NCBI RefSeq assembly: GCF_028736215.1 | Contig: NZ_CP117883.1 | Span: 4,526,001 to 4,590,000 of the forward strand | Direction: 5' to 3' | DNA length: 64,000 nucleotides | Source: Mucilaginibacter sp. KACC 22773 | Lineage (GTDB): Bacteria > Bacteroidota > Bacteroidia > Sphingobacteriales > Sphingobacteriaceae | Part shown: piece after piece, positions 33,366-42,749 of the stretch | How positions within the stretch are numbered: position 1 is the stretch's first letter | How the letters are laid out: each line of letters begins with the position of its first letter | The notes under the pieces: model-generated | Told to the model about the DNA's origin: nothing | What the model saw: only the letters and a program-made list of their open reading frames with translations | The model's database searches: none | Position numbers and translations under genes: made by a program

Positions 33366-34301
33366 TTAATGCAAATATGGGGGTAATAAATATAATAATT
33401 GAATTTAGGTGATTGGGGTTTAAGCCAGAAAATTCACTTTAAAACAGGAGGCACCTACGGGAGCCCAAAAACTATTGCTTTTTTTACCACAAACACGGTA
33501 CTCCGCCGGAATTATAAAAATCTGTAAATGCATAGCAGGATTGTTCTAAACCCCGAAACTTTTTCAGAACGATTTAGCACCCACCGACTATAGCAGAGTC
33601 GCGTGTTTATAGCATTTGCACCCACCCGCAAATTGGCTCCGTAGGTGCTCCCTGTTTACCGTTAATTTCAAAGTGGTGCGCGTTGAATTTCGCAAACAAG
33701 GGACACAAATTGCTAAATCGTTTTTTCAACAAAAAGCAACCCATGCAACAAAATGCATTTGATTGCCCTCCCCCCATAACTATCGACTCCTTTACCCGGG
33801 CCGGTCGCCGTTTTTTTCCCAAAACAGCGTTCCTTGTCAGTAAAAATCACCTCCCCAAAAAAGACTTAATGAATATTTTAGGGCTATTGTTCCAAAACAA
33901 AAATCCAGTTTTAAATTTGTTGATTTATTGAAAAAAATAAACCACGTTTGGCAGGTGCTTAACAGGGTGCCGGAAGGTGCCGGCGAGGGTTGACAAGGGG
34001 CTGGCAAGGGTGCGGCAGGTGCATTTGAAGGGAGAGTGTTTTTATATAAAAACCTGATTATCAATAGATTTATTTTCAACACGTCCCTTTTTTATATACA
34101 AACCTATAGCTAAATACAAATGCAAATACCGCACTGCATTTGCACCTCGTTATTTTATTTATTATATTTGAGTAGGCGGTTAAGTTGAGTGTTTATTAGC
34201 TCCAATAGCCACACATAGCGCCCCGTGATTAGATGCTTCGTACCTGCCTATGACAGGGAGGAGAGACATATTTCTCCGTGACTTATTTTTTGTTCCTGAT
34301 A
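33366..34301. repeat. Second repeat-rich stretch without genes
   Basis: Two facing blocks with GGCACCTACGGGAGCC (about 33450) and GGCTCCGTAGGTGCTCCC (about 33634) form a loose inverted repeat. A run of G-rich words (GGGTGCCGGAAGGTGCCGG and relatives) fills 33950-34030. A REP half (GATGCTTCGTACCTGCCTATGACAG) is at 34230-34254. No gene is supported. Confidence 0.55.
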
Positions 34302-35951
34302 TTAATTACTTGATACTGTATAAGAACTCACATTACTATAATCAATATTGGTTACCACGCTATAATCCGGTAAAAAAGTATTTTCACTGCTCAGGGCCAT
34401 GTCCAGTTCAAAACTGGCGGGATATGGGGTGTTCAGCAGGCTGCCTTTGGGGATATAGGGGAACAGTTCGGCATAAGTTTGTATCTGACTGTGGTTGATG
34501 CGGCGGTAGATGAACATACGATGCAGATCGCAGGGTTTGGTGAGGCCGGCGGCACCTATCATCTGGATAGCGCTGCCTACCGTTGCCTTGTGGAAGTTGG
34601 CTACCCGTACCTTTTTATCATCGACTACCAGGCCGCGCATCAGGCTTTTATCCTGGGTAGCTACGCCGGTTGGGCAGGTATTCATGTTACACTCCAGCGC
34701 CTGGATGCATCCCAGGGCGAACATCATGCCGCGGGCGCTGTTACACATATCGGCGCCGATGGCAAAGTTTTTCACCAGGTCGAAACCGGTAGCTACCTTG
34801 CCCGATGCGATGAGCTTAATATGTTTTTTAATATCGAACCCGGTAAGGGCATCATATACAAAGGCCAAAGCCTCGCGCAGGGGCATACCTACCGAATTGG
34901 AAAACTCCAGCGGGGCGGCACCGGTGCCACCCTCTCCCCCATCAACGGTAATAAAATCGGGGTAGATGCCGGTTTTAACCATGGCCTTGCAAATAGCCAG
35001 AAATTCGCTTTTATGGCCCACGCACAGTTTAAAACCGATGGGCTTGCCGCCGGACAGGTCGCGCAGTTTTTTGATAAAAGTGGTTAAACCAATAGGATCG
35101 CTAAAAGCGGTATGATATGGCGGCGATACTACATCCTGCCCCATCTCTACCAAACGGATCCGGGCAATCTCGGGCGTTACCTTGGCTGCCGGTAAAATAC
35201 CGCCGTGACCCGGCTTTGCGCCTTGCGAAAGTTTGATCTCGATCATTTTTACCTGCGGAAGCACGGCGCGCTGGGCAAAGGCATCGTAATCAATAGTACC
35301 ATCCTTATGGCGACAACTGAAATAGCCGGTACCTATTTGCCAGATAATATCGCCGCCGGGCTGCAGGTGGTGATCGCTCAGGCCGCCTTCGCCGGTGTTA
35401 TGGGCAAAGTTATCCAGTTTTGCGCCACCGTTAAGGGCCAGTATAGCGTTCTCGCTCAACGAACCAAAACTCATGGCTGATATGTTGAATACACTGGCCA
35501 TATAAGGCTGCTTACAATCGGGCCCGCCAACTTTTACGCGCGGGGCCATATCCAGTGTATGGTGATCAATAGCCCCGATGCTGTGGTTAAGCCATTCGTA
35601 GCCATTTTCGTAAACGTCAAGCTCGGTACCAAAGGGGCGGGTATCATCAACCATTTTGGCGCGCTGGTAAACTACACTGCGGTTTTGACGGTTGAACGGG
35701 GTACCGTTGGTATCACTTTCTACAAAGTACTGGTATATTTTGGGGCGCAAATCCTCCATTAAAAACCGAAGGTGGCCAAACACCGGAAAATTACGCACGA
35801 TGCTGTGCTTCTTTTGCACCAGGTCGTAAAAACCAACGGCATAAACAGGCACCATAATCACAAACGACCAGGCCGCGGGTTTCCAGACGATAGTCCACCC
35901 GGCAAGGGCGGCAAATATGATAAAGAATGAAACGATAAAGAGCTTTCTCAT
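34302..35951 (-). CDS. FMN-binding glutamate-synthase-family protein (GltB2 domain)
   Basis: 549 residues. Two N-terminal membrane segments (about 3-20 and 25-45) anchor a TIM-barrel like the FMN domain of glutamate synthase: FNISAMSFGSLSENAIL (about 150-166), LSQGAKPGHGGILPAAKV (about 248-265), TVDGGEGGTGAAPLEF (about 325-340) and GCIQALECNMNTCPTGVATQ with a cysteine cluster near 435. It lacks the amidotransferase domain of classical GltB. Reaction and acceptor are unknown; relatives are listed as FMN-binding glutamate synthase family proteins. The gene is monocistronic. Confidence 0.85.
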   Translation of the reverse strand: MRKLFIVSFFIIFAALAGWTIVWKPAAWSFVIMVPVYAVGFYDLVQKKHSIVRNFPVFGHLRFLMEDLRPKIYQYFVESDTNGTPFNRQNRSVVYQRAKMVDDTRPFGTELDVYENGYEWLNHSIGAIDHHTLDMAPRVKVGGPDCKQPYMASVFNISAMSFGSLSENAILALNGGAKLDNFAHNTGEGGLSDHHLQPGGDIIWQIGTGYFSCRHKDGTIDYDAFAQRAVLPQVKMIEIKLSQGAKPGHGGILPAAKVTPEIARIRLVEMGQDVVSPPYHTAFSDPIGLTTFIKKLRDLSGGKPIGFKLCVGHKSEFLAICKAMVKTGIYPDFITVDGGEGGTGAAPLEFSNSVGMPLREALAFVYDALTGFDIKKHIKLIASGKVATGFDLVKNFAIGADMCNSARGMMFALGCIQALECNMNTCPTGVATQDKSLMRGLVVDDKKVRVANFHKATVGSAIQMIGAAGLTKPCDLHRMFIYRRINHSQIQTYAELFPYIPKGSLLNTPYPASFELDMALSSENTFLPDYSVVTNIDYSNVSSYTVSSN

Positions 35952-36096
35952 TGGACGGTTAAATTGGTATGAAGCTGGTGTTATATTATATAAAAGTAGA
36001 TTTTAATTTAAACAATGGCGCAATTGTATGGTTAAACTGGTAATTCAACGTCGGCAAATTGTCATTCAATGTCTGAGAATTGTAAATTAGTAATAA

Positions 36097-36114
36097 TAGA
36101 TGTTTAAACATCTA
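36097..36114. promoter_or_regulatory. Perfect 18-bp palindrome upstream of yceI, putative operator
   Basis: TAGATGTTTAAACATCTA is fully self-complementary. It ends 10 bp before a -7 box, so it covers the -33 to -20 region where a bound repressor would block RNA polymerase. MarR- or TetR-type regulators use sites of this shape; none is adjacent. Confidence 0.65.
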
Positions 36115-36123
36115 ATTTTGTAT

Positions 36124-36131
36124 TATCTTTG
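36124..36131 (+). promoter_or_regulatory. -7 promoter box of yceI
   Basis: TATCTTTG matches TAnnTTTG, 24 bp before the ATG at 36155. The expected start gives a leader of about 18 nt. Confidence 0.55.
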
Positions 36132-36154
36132 TATCAACAAAAAAAACAAATATC

Positions 36155-36697
36155 ATGTCAACACAAACAGCAACAAAATGGGTTATCGACCCAATGCATT
36201 CAGAAGTACAATTTAAAGTAAAACATTTAGTTATATCAACCGTGAGCGGTTTTTTCAAAAGCTTTGCCGGTGAGTTAATCACAGATAACGACGATTTTGA
36301 AAATGCCGAGATAGACTTTACGTTAGATATCGACAGCATCGATACCAACCAAACTCAACGCGACGAGCACTTGAAATCGGCTGAGTTTTTTGATGCGGCA
36401 ACCTATCCAAAAATCAGCTTCAAATCAACTTCATTTACCAAAACCGGTGATGATGAATATGCTTTAAAAGGCGATTTAACCATCAAAGACGTAACCAAAC
36501 CAGTATCGTTAGATGTAGAATTTGGCGGTTCGGCTGCTGATTTTTATGGTAACACCAAAGCAGGTTTCGAAATCAGCGGTAAAATTAACCGTAAAGATTT
36601 TGGCCTTACCTGGGATGGCGTTACCGAAGCCGGCTCAATTGTAGTAGGCGAAGACATCAAACTGTTAATTAACGTTCAGTTTGCCAAACAAGCTTAA
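36155..36697 (+). CDS. YceI-family protein
   Basis: 180 residues without a signal peptide. Lipocalin-like barrel with the family pattern WVIDPMHSEVQFKVKHLVISTVSGFF (in pieces) at the N-terminus, RDEHLKSAEFFDAATYPKISF near 75, GDLTIKDVTKPV near 110 and RKDFGLTWDG near 150. YceI proteins bind polyisoprenoid or amphiphilic molecules. Lack of a signal peptide suggests the cytoplasm. The gene has its own promoter with an 18-bp palindrome, and a terminator, so it is a regulated single-gene unit. Confidence 0.9.
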   Translation: MSTQTATKWVIDPMHSEVQFKVKHLVISTVSGFFKSFAGELITDNDDFENAEIDFTLDIDSIDTNQTQRDEHLKSAEFFDAATYPKISFKSTSFTKTGDDEYALKGDLTIKDVTKPVSLDVEFGGSAADFYGNTKAGFEISGKINRKDFGLTWDGVTEAGSIVVGEDIKLLINVQFAKQA

Positions 36698-36806
36698 TTG
36701 TTTGAATGCTGTTGCTGTGTTTTAATAATTAAAATGCCGCTGTTGTTAAGTATACGTAACAGCACGGCATTATTGAAAACAGCAAAACAGCACCAAACCT
36801 TAAATA

Positions 36807-36837
36807 AAAAGCCATCCCGGAAAAGGATGGCTTTTTT
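36807..36837 (+). terminator. Intrinsic terminator of yceI
   Basis: AAAAGCCATCC pairs perfectly with GGATGGCTTTT (11 bp) across CGGAAAA and is followed by six T in all. Confidence 0.85.
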
Positions 36838-37038
36838 GCGTTGGAGGGAGGATCAATATTCGATGCAACAAACAGCGCTGTCATGCTGAGCTCCGCGGAA
36901 GCATTGCGGGCAAAGGCCTCTCCACGCGTCCTTCGACAGGCTCAGGAGGACAGGCCTACCCTCCTTTAAAATAAACTTGTCTTGCTGAGTTGTAAAATTT
37001 CGCCAAACTATGAATGGGAATGACAAAAAAGTAAAAGA

Positions 37039-37128
37039 CTGTCATGCTGAGGTACGAAGCATCTATTCGCGAACATTTCTGGTGTTACGCTTGGCTTAGA
37101 GTAGATGCTTCGTACCTCAGCATGACAG
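37039..37128. repeat. REP-like element with perfect 27-bp inverted repeats
   Basis: 37039-37065 (CTGTCATGCTGAGGTACGAA...) is the exact reverse complement of 37102-37128. A related word (CTTCGACAGGCTCAG with TGTCATGCTGAGC) occurs at 36877-36950. These repeats fill the gap 36838-37153; no gene is seen there. Confidence 0.8.
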
Positions 37129-37153
37129 TATCTTATTATACAAAAAGATAAAC

Positions 37154-37360
37154 TTACTTCCCCGCCGTTGTATCCCGCTCCACCAATTCCATCCCGCATT
37201 TGGAGCAGGTGCCGGGTTTATCAAAAGCTAAATCGGGGTGCATGGTGCAGGTATATTTACTCTTCGTTTTTACTACGGTTTTAGTATCCGGGCTGCTGCA
37301 CGACGTAATGCTGCTTAAACCAAATGCGGACAGTGCCAATATGATGATTAATCTTTTCAT
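37154..37360 (-). CDS. Heavy-metal-binding-domain lipoprotein
   Basis: 68 residues. A lipoprotein signal ends at Cys21 (LSSITSC). The mature part is one compact metal-binding motif: YTCTMHPDLAFDKPGTCSKCGMELV, in which Cys, Met, His and a CSKCGM pair are the likely ligands; this is the heavy-metal-binding domain also found at the N-terminus of copper transporters. It lies 2 bp after the PepSY gene and ends a metal-related group with the TonB receptor. Copper is the best guess for the ligand. Confidence 0.8.
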   Translation of the reverse strand: MKRLIIILALSAFGLSSITSCSSPDTKTVVKTKSKYTCTMHPDLAFDKPGTCSKCGMELVERDTTAGK

Positions 37361-37362
37361 GG

Positions 37363-38808
37363 TTATTTATTGTTTATAAATGAAGCAAAGCCAAATAAAG
37401 ATACCACCAGCACCCCTAAAGCGGCAAGCATACTCACGATATCGCGGATATTTTTGCCGGCCCAGGTCATCCCGAAGTATTTATGCAGAAAGATAAAGGA
37501 AAGTCCCTCTGCCCTATCTACGCCCGTTACTTTGGTGGCTAGTTTAGATGTGGAGGTTTCGATGTACCAGTTATCGCCATTAGGATAGCTCACCCGCTCA
37601 ACGGGCAGGCGTTTATTGATAAAACCATATTCGTTATCAAATTGCTTCACCTGGTGCACCGTAACCCGACCGTAATACTTCCCGGCTTCTAACCGGGGCT
37701 GATAGTAGGTACTCAGGAACCGGGCATAATCCTCATCGGCATTAAGCTGTTCCTTACCGGTTATAGTGTTAAAATAGACTATCTCCTTTTGGTCATCGGT
37801 CACCTGGTAATAAGCATTGCCGCCGAAGCTAACCACCTCCACCTTGCGGATAAGGCTATCGGCGAGGGGTAGTGTTAAGTTGGATATGCCCAATTGTCCG
37901 CGTTTAATCACCTGCCCGTAATCAGGCTTAACCGGCCCACTGTTGTGAAGCTTTACGGCCAGGTGAAACGCACCGCTAATCACGAAGGTGAACATCACAA
38001 AGGATACGATAAGCCCTATCTGCCTGTGAAACCGGTGCAGGAATCGTTTGTCGTCATCTCCCCTGGTTTTTCGTTTTTGAGCGATGGTTTTAAACTTCTT
38101 CCACATCAACCCATAAACCGTTAACCCGCTGATAAGTGCAAACAGCATGATACTCATGATAACGAGCAATACCACGTTACGGAAAGTATCGCCACCCCAC
38201 CGGGCCAAAAACTGCCAGGTATGAAACTCCTCAAACAAGGATAAAAACGCCTTGCGCGTGTTGTTATTAAATGTACCCATGCGGCTTTGCCCGGTCTCTA
38301 CATAAACGTCCATACCATCGGGCCTGTCGAAAGACACTTTGAATACAGGTAACAAATGGTTAATAGGTTGATACTCGCTATCAAAACTACGCTGAAGGCT
38401 AATTTGAATGGCCGATATGCTATCCTGCACAAAATAGCGGGCCAGGTATTCGGCATAGTCGGTATCGCCATGCGATAATAATACACCATCGGTTGCCGAA
38501 TAGTAATTGCACACACTATCCAGGCCAAGCACCTGGTAAAAGGTGCCTTTTTTAAAGTTAATGAGACTGAAATTGCGCAATGCGGCGATATGATTGCGGT
38601 CCATTACCTGCTGAATGGTAATTACCGGCTTCATTTTGCTTTGTGGCATCGGTTTAAACACCTCCCGCGCAATCGTCGGTCTGAACCAGTTGGACATGAA
38701 TGGATGCGATAACCCGCTCAACGTCCAGAAGATAACCGGGATAAGGGAGGTTAAACCCAGCACCCTGTGCCATTTATAAAAGTTACTTTTTACTGCTGAT
38801 GATGCCAT
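37363..38808 (-). CDS. PepSY-domain membrane protein
   Basis: 481 residues. Four membrane segments are visible: about 12-35 (WHRVLGLTSLIPVIFWTLSGL), 208-230, 265-285 (RQIGLIVSFVMFTFVISGAFHL) and 452-475. Paired periplasmic PepSY regions lie between them (for example ITIQQVMDRN and KVEVVSFGGNAYYQV). Conserved His in FYKWHRVLG, FEEFHTW, FHRQIG and FLHKYFG could bind heme. PepSY_TM proteins are linked to ferric or copper reduction beside TonB receptors. It follows the receptor gene by 3 bp, so it is in one operon. Confidence 0.85.
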   Translation of the reverse strand: MASSAVKSNFYKWHRVLGLTSLIPVIFWTLSGLSHPFMSNWFRPTIAREVFKPMPQSKMKPVITIQQVMDRNHIAALRNFSLINFKKGTFYQVLGLDSVCNYYSATDGVLLSHGDTDYAEYLARYFVQDSISAIQISLQRSFDSEYQPINHLLPVFKVSFDRPDGMDVYVETGQSRMGTFNNNTRKAFLSLFEEFHTWQFLARWGGDTFRNVVLLVIMSIMLFALISGLTVYGLMWKKFKTIAQKRKTRGDDDKRFLHRFHRQIGLIVSFVMFTFVISGAFHLAVKLHNSGPVKPDYGQVIKRGQLGISNLTLPLADSLIRKVEVVSFGGNAYYQVTDDQKEIVYFNTITGKEQLNADEDYARFLSTYYQPRLEAGKYYGRVTVHQVKQFDNEYGFINKRLPVERVSYPNGDNWYIETSTSKLATKVTGVDRAEGLSFIFLHKYFGMTWAGKNIRDIVSMLAALGVLVVSLFGFASFINNK

Positions 38809-38811
38809 GGG

Positions 38812-41151
38812 TCAATATTTTGAAAATGAATAACTGATACCCAGGGTATAAGTACGCGGCGCCGCGGCATTATAGGTATCGCCATACCGGTTGCTGGTTA
38901 CCGTGGTGGCGTACAGTTTATTGGTTAAATTTAATACATTAAACCAGATGCCCGCCCCTTTTAGCACACTGCTTTTAACATCGTAACCTAAACGCAGGTT
39001 ACAAATATTATAACCGCTATAAGTTTTGGTATTTGCCGGGTTGGTATAGTACTGGTTAATGTGCTGCCACTCACCCCCTATCCTGAAGCCTTGCAGATAG
39101 GCGGGCTTGTAGGTAAGTTCGGAATTGGCAATCCAGGCCGGGGCGTTACTCATGCGATTGCCATCGTATTTAATCACAGTGTTACCGCCAGTGCTATAGT
39201 TTGCAACTACCTCGTTATAATGCACATACGTATGCCTGGCATTGGTGCCGCTAAACCTGAAGGTTAGCTCTTTAACAGGTGCCAGTGTTAGAGAGTACTC
39301 AATGCCACGATGGCGGGTAGCACCCGCATTCTGATTCTGCGTAGTGTTATCTGGCAAAAGCTGGCTGATGATTTCATTACGGCCTTCCAGGTCAAACAAA
39401 CTCATTTCAAAGTACAGCATTTTGTTAAAGGCCGAAAACCATCCGCCTACTTCGTAGTTATCAAAAGTGGCTTGCTTCAAGGGAGTTAGCTGCCTTGAAC
39501 TATACAAGTCGCCGGTCTCTGGGGGCTGGAAGCCTACACTGTAATTGGCGTAAAAACCTTTGTTACGGCCTAAATCGTATGTCAGGCCCAGTTTAGGAGC
39601 CACAATGTTAAAGTTACTGGTTTCCTGCTGTTTGTATTTTGTGCTGCCGGCAGGCAGGCCATTGGTAAAAGCGTAATGCACCCTATCGTACCGCAAACCG
39701 GCCACTATGCGCAGCGCCTCGGTGGGCTTTATTTCATATTGCATGTAAGCAGCTGTGTTAAACAGTTTGATACGATAATCATCGATGTATTTACCTGTGT
39801 TTGTAAAGCCGGTGTAGTAGTTATTCTGTACATCCTTATCAATATCAAGGTATTGAGCACAGTACGAACTTGGGCTATCATCTACGTAAACCCCTCCTAT
39901 CAGCCTGGAATGCAGAAAATCAAAGTTAACCCTGTGCTGCGCCAGCAATCCATAGCTTTGAAAACGCTGATCATTCACCTGCCCGTTACTACTCAGGTAG
40001 TTACCTGCATTATCCCTCACGTCGGATATAAAATAGCTTGGCAGCTGCGCGTTTGAGTTATGGCGAAAGAATAAAGTAACAAACGTCGCATTCTTTTCAT
40101 TCCACTGATGATCCAGCCTGGTGCTGGCCCTGAACGACTCCACCTTACGATAGGTAAAACGCTGATTTGCGCCATAGCTTCTGTTGTAAAAGTGGGCACT
40201 ATCCAAACTTCCCGGCGTCTGGGTATTCAGGTAATTATAAGCAGCAGAAGTTGTTAACCGTGTACCGGCGTTAAAATCATAAGTAGTTTTAAAGTTGGCC
40301 GAGTACTTATCAAAATCAGAATAATCTTGCCAGCTATCTTTTTGATGACCGATGTAGCCGCCTATGTATAGGCCAAATTTGCCTTTGCTAAAGCCGCCAT
40401 CCGCATCAACCCTACGGTAGTGATAGTTATCGCCACGGATAGAAACGTTGCCTGCATAGCCCGAGGGTGGCCCCTGGGTGATGAAGTTTACAGCACCGCC
40501 AATGGAGTTACTGCCGTAAAGCGACGATGCCGGGCCTTTAATTACCTCGATATCTTTAACGCCCGACATGTTGATTTCATACAGCGAGTTATGGTTAAAA
40601 ATCCCCGTTGGACGTATCGGCAAACCATCCTCCATATACAAGTAAAGGGCATTATAAGTAATAGGCTGGCGTATAGCCATAGTATGCTGCTCGTTTCCCA
40701 GATCAACCATGTAAACGCCGGCTACTTTGTTGAGTAACTGGTACAGGGCTGTTGCTTTGGTATCTTTTATCTGGGTAGAGTTTATTTTACTGATGGCGAT
40801 AGGCGCATCCTGCCTGGCCTGGCCTTCCCGGCTGGCGGTTACAACTACCGGCTGAAGATCTAAAGTGGAAGGTACCAAAGCGACATCTGCCTTACCACCG
40901 GTAACGCTAACTACGAGTGTACTATAGCCTACCATTGTTACCTTAATTTGACTGATGCCTGAGCCTGCAATATTATATCGCCCCTTGGCATCGGTTAAAC
41001 CCAGCTTTTCGCCGCCGGCGTTGGCAATGATAGCGCCGGGAATGGCCTCGTGGGTATTGGCATCGATTACCATGACCTGTATTTTAGCCTGGCTGTAAGC
41101 CAGGGTTTTGAGTATTAAAAACAGTATAGATATAATGAAAAATTTTTTCAT
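38812..41151 (-). CDS. TonB-dependent receptor with carboxypeptidase-like N-terminal domain
   Basis: 779 residues. Signal peptide to about residue 20. Then a carboxypeptidase-like regulatory domain (KIQVMVIDANTHEAIPGAI, GLTDAKGRYNI), a plug domain (DTKATALYQLLNKVAGVYMVD, IEVIKGPASSLYGSNSIGGAVNF; in pieces) and a 22-strand barrel ending in YTLGISYSFSKY with a C-terminal aromatic. It imports a substrate across the outer membrane. Its neighbours (PepSY protein, heavy-metal-binding lipoprotein, small Cys protein) point to metal or metal-chelate uptake, possibly copper; this is inference. Confidence 0.92.
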   Translation of the reverse strand: MKKFFIISILFLILKTLAYSQAKIQVMVIDANTHEAIPGAIIANAGGEKLGLTDAKGRYNIAGSGISQIKVTMVGYSTLVVSVTGGKADVALVPSTLDLQPVVVTASREGQARQDAPIAISKINSTQIKDTKATALYQLLNKVAGVYMVDLGNEQHTMAIRQPITYNALYLYMEDGLPIRPTGIFNHNSLYEINMSGVKDIEVIKGPASSLYGSNSIGGAVNFITQGPPSGYAGNVSIRGDNYHYRRVDADGGFSKGKFGLYIGGYIGHQKDSWQDYSDFDKYSANFKTTYDFNAGTRLTTSAAYNYLNTQTPGSLDSAHFYNRSYGANQRFTYRKVESFRASTRLDHQWNEKNATFVTLFFRHNSNAQLPSYFISDVRDNAGNYLSSNGQVNDQRFQSYGLLAQHRVNFDFLHSRLIGGVYVDDSPSSYCAQYLDIDKDVQNNYYTGFTNTGKYIDDYRIKLFNTAAYMQYEIKPTEALRIVAGLRYDRVHYAFTNGLPAGSTKYKQQETSNFNIVAPKLGLTYDLGRNKGFYANYSVGFQPPETGDLYSSRQLTPLKQATFDNYEVGGWFSAFNKMLYFEMSLFDLEGRNEIISQLLPDNTTQNQNAGATRHRGIEYSLTLAPVKELTFRFSGTNARHTYVHYNEVVANYSTGGNTVIKYDGNRMSNAPAWIANSELTYKPAYLQGFRIGGEWQHINQYYTNPANTKTYSGYNICNLRLGYDVKSSVLKGAGIWFNVLNLTNKLYATTVTSNRYGDTYNAAAPRTYTLGISYSFSKY

Positions 41152-41379
41152 GTATTAAGTATGGGGAGTTACCTCCGGATGGATAAATAAATTGTATCCG
41201 GATGAAGACTTAGTGATGGCATTAGTATCCTTTAGTCACAGGAGGCAATTGCACGGACGCAAAGCGCACTGCATAGTTCGCGATTGCTTCGTGCCTCGCA
41301 ATGACATAGTTATCCTGCGCAAAAGCATGCAGCAAAGCCATATCAATCAAAAAAACATCCGGGAAAAATCGGGTGGAAT

Positions 41380-41751
41380 TTATCCTAACTGCGGGGGCTG
41401 GAAGATCACTGCGGCCGGGGTGGGTGGCAGGCAGTCATCATACGGGGTATCAATTACTTGCAACAGGCTGGAATGGAATTTAACATCAGTACTACTGATA
41501 ACAAACACCTCCTGGAAGAGGCTTTTTTGCGACTGCCTTTCGTCGCTGGCCTGCTTATCCTCAGCCTGTTTTATCTTTTTCATGAAGTAACATTTGCCAT
41601 CGCAATGCATCCAGGGCCTGGCCCGGTTTTCGCAAAGCTTGGTGGCAATGTAATTCCTGTTCAGTTCAAATCCTGCGTATACAAAAAAGCGCGAAAAATT
41701 AACCGATACCAGCGAAAAGATCAATAAATAGGCTATTACACGTTGCAGCAT
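41380..41751 (-). CDS. Small exported or anchored protein with a CxxxxxxxMHCDGKCYF motif
   Basis: 123 residues. One N-terminal hydrophobic segment (about 3-22, VIAYLLIFSLVSVNFSRFFV), then NYIATKLCENRARPWMHCDGKCYFMKKIKQAEDK (in pieces), and a polar tail rich in Pro at the end. The CENR...MHCDGKCYFMKK block with three Cys, a Met and a His is a plausible metal site. I know similar small proteins next to metal-related TonB receptors in Bacteroidetes but cannot name the family. It lies 228 bp upstream of the receptor on the same strand, with a REP half between them. Confidence 0.65.
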   Translation of the reverse strand: MLQRVIAYLLIFSLVSVNFSRFFVYAGFELNRNYIATKLCENRARPWMHCDGKCYFMKKIKQAEDKQASDERQSQKSLFQEVFVISSTDVKFHSSLLQVIDTPYDDCLPPTPAAVIFQPPQLG

Positions 41752-41758
41752 AATGCCG

Positions 41759-41766
41759 CAAAGGTA
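41759..41766 (-). promoter_or_regulatory. -7 box next to the start of the small Cys protein
   Basis: On the minus strand TACCTTTG matches TAnnTTTG and ends 7 bp before the ATG at 41751, predicting a very short leader. A hairpin GGTGTTCG/CGAACACC (41822-41841) and a second TGTTCGG (41794-41800) lie further upstream and could be operator parts. Confidence 0.4.
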
Positions 41767-41903
41767 ACCGCTGTATGGTTAACAAGCAACCAGAGTGTTC
41801 GGTTTTTTACGGAAATGCAAGGGTGTTCGGAGGCGAACACCATTAACTATCTAAATAACAATAGCTTAAGTGTTAGGATCAATTATAATTTCGACACCCC
41901 AAA

Positions 41904-42491
41904 TTATTCTTCGTCGTCATCATCGCCTACCAGGCGGGCGCAACGCTTATTGGCCGCTTCAAGGTCAAAGGCGTTTACATCCCACTTGCCACCTTTAGGG
42001 ATGCCCATCCATCCGCGCATTTCTTTATGTTCCTGGTGGCTGGGGTTGTTTACAATATCTACCATGCGATAGTAGCCGTGAACCCCGCCGCAGTCTTCAG
42101 GAGGGCAGGCACCCTCGCCGCCGATGCAATGCGGTGCAAACACTTGTTCTCCGGTAGTTTTTTCTAACAAAATCTCGTGTTTCCAATCGTCGCCGAAATC
42201 GTAAATGTAGGTATACTTTTGCCCGGCCCGCTTAAACACCTCACCAATCAAGTAATCTTCACTGTCGCGCTCATCGCCGCCAACGCTGTAATTGTCAAGC
42301 AGCTGGTAGTAAGGCTTCGAACCCCATCCTTTTGCCGAAAACTGGTACAAATGACTGCTATCCCAGCCAAATACAGCCTGTATCGCCATATGAAATTCAT
42401 CAAAACTAATGTCTTCGGGTACCAGCAGCCGCCGCCAAACTACAGGGTTTTCGGTGCCAGCGAGCTGGATTTTAAATTGGAAAGTTTTCAT
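41904..42491 (-). CDS. Plasmid pRiA4b ORF-3-like protein
   Basis: 195 residues from the ATG giving MKTFQFKIQLAG; an ATG 9 bp earlier is also possible. The family blocks are NPVVWRRLLVPEDISFDEFHMAIQAVFGWDSSHLYQF (in pieces), YIYDFGDDWKHEILLE near 95, and CIGGEGACPPEDCGGVHGY near 125. The Cys/His arrangement of the last block could bind a metal. Function of the family is unknown. The C-terminus is acidic (DDDDEE). The gene stands alone. Confidence 0.88.
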   Translation of the reverse strand: MKTFQFKIQLAGTENPVVWRRLLVPEDISFDEFHMAIQAVFGWDSSHLYQFSAKGWGSKPYYQLLDNYSVGGDERDSEDYLIGEVFKRAGQKYTYIYDFGDDWKHEILLEKTTGEQVFAPHCIGGEGACPPEDCGGVHGYYRMVDIVNNPSHQEHKEMRGWMGIPKGGKWDVNAFDLEAANKRCARLVGDDDDEE

Positions 42492-42749
42492 GGTCTGCAA
42501 TGTTGAGCGCTGTCAAAAATCGACAAAAAAAACGAACTCTTTACCACGGTTTAATAATACCCGGGCGTTTACTTTTTAACAGCCAAGCTCGGGATATTTC
42601 AACAGATGCCCTGGAGAACCAAAATATTAAAACCTTTTATACTATCTTTAGGCAAACCAAAACATAACCGGCGACAAATAGCTATTAAATTTAATACTAT
42701 TTTGGTATCCTTACAACAACCTGTTAACAAACCACAACACGTACCTGCC

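Noticed and set aside
33607..33822. A 71-codon minus-strand frame in the repeat island
   Set aside because: It is made largely of the GGCTCCGTAGGTGC repeat; no family and no start signal.
36698..36889. A 63-codon frame directly after yceI
   Set aside because: It crosses the yceI terminator and a repeat; no start signal.
41192..41590. A 132-codon plus-strand frame
   Set aside because: It crosses a REP half and overlaps the better-supported minus-strand Cys-motif gene.
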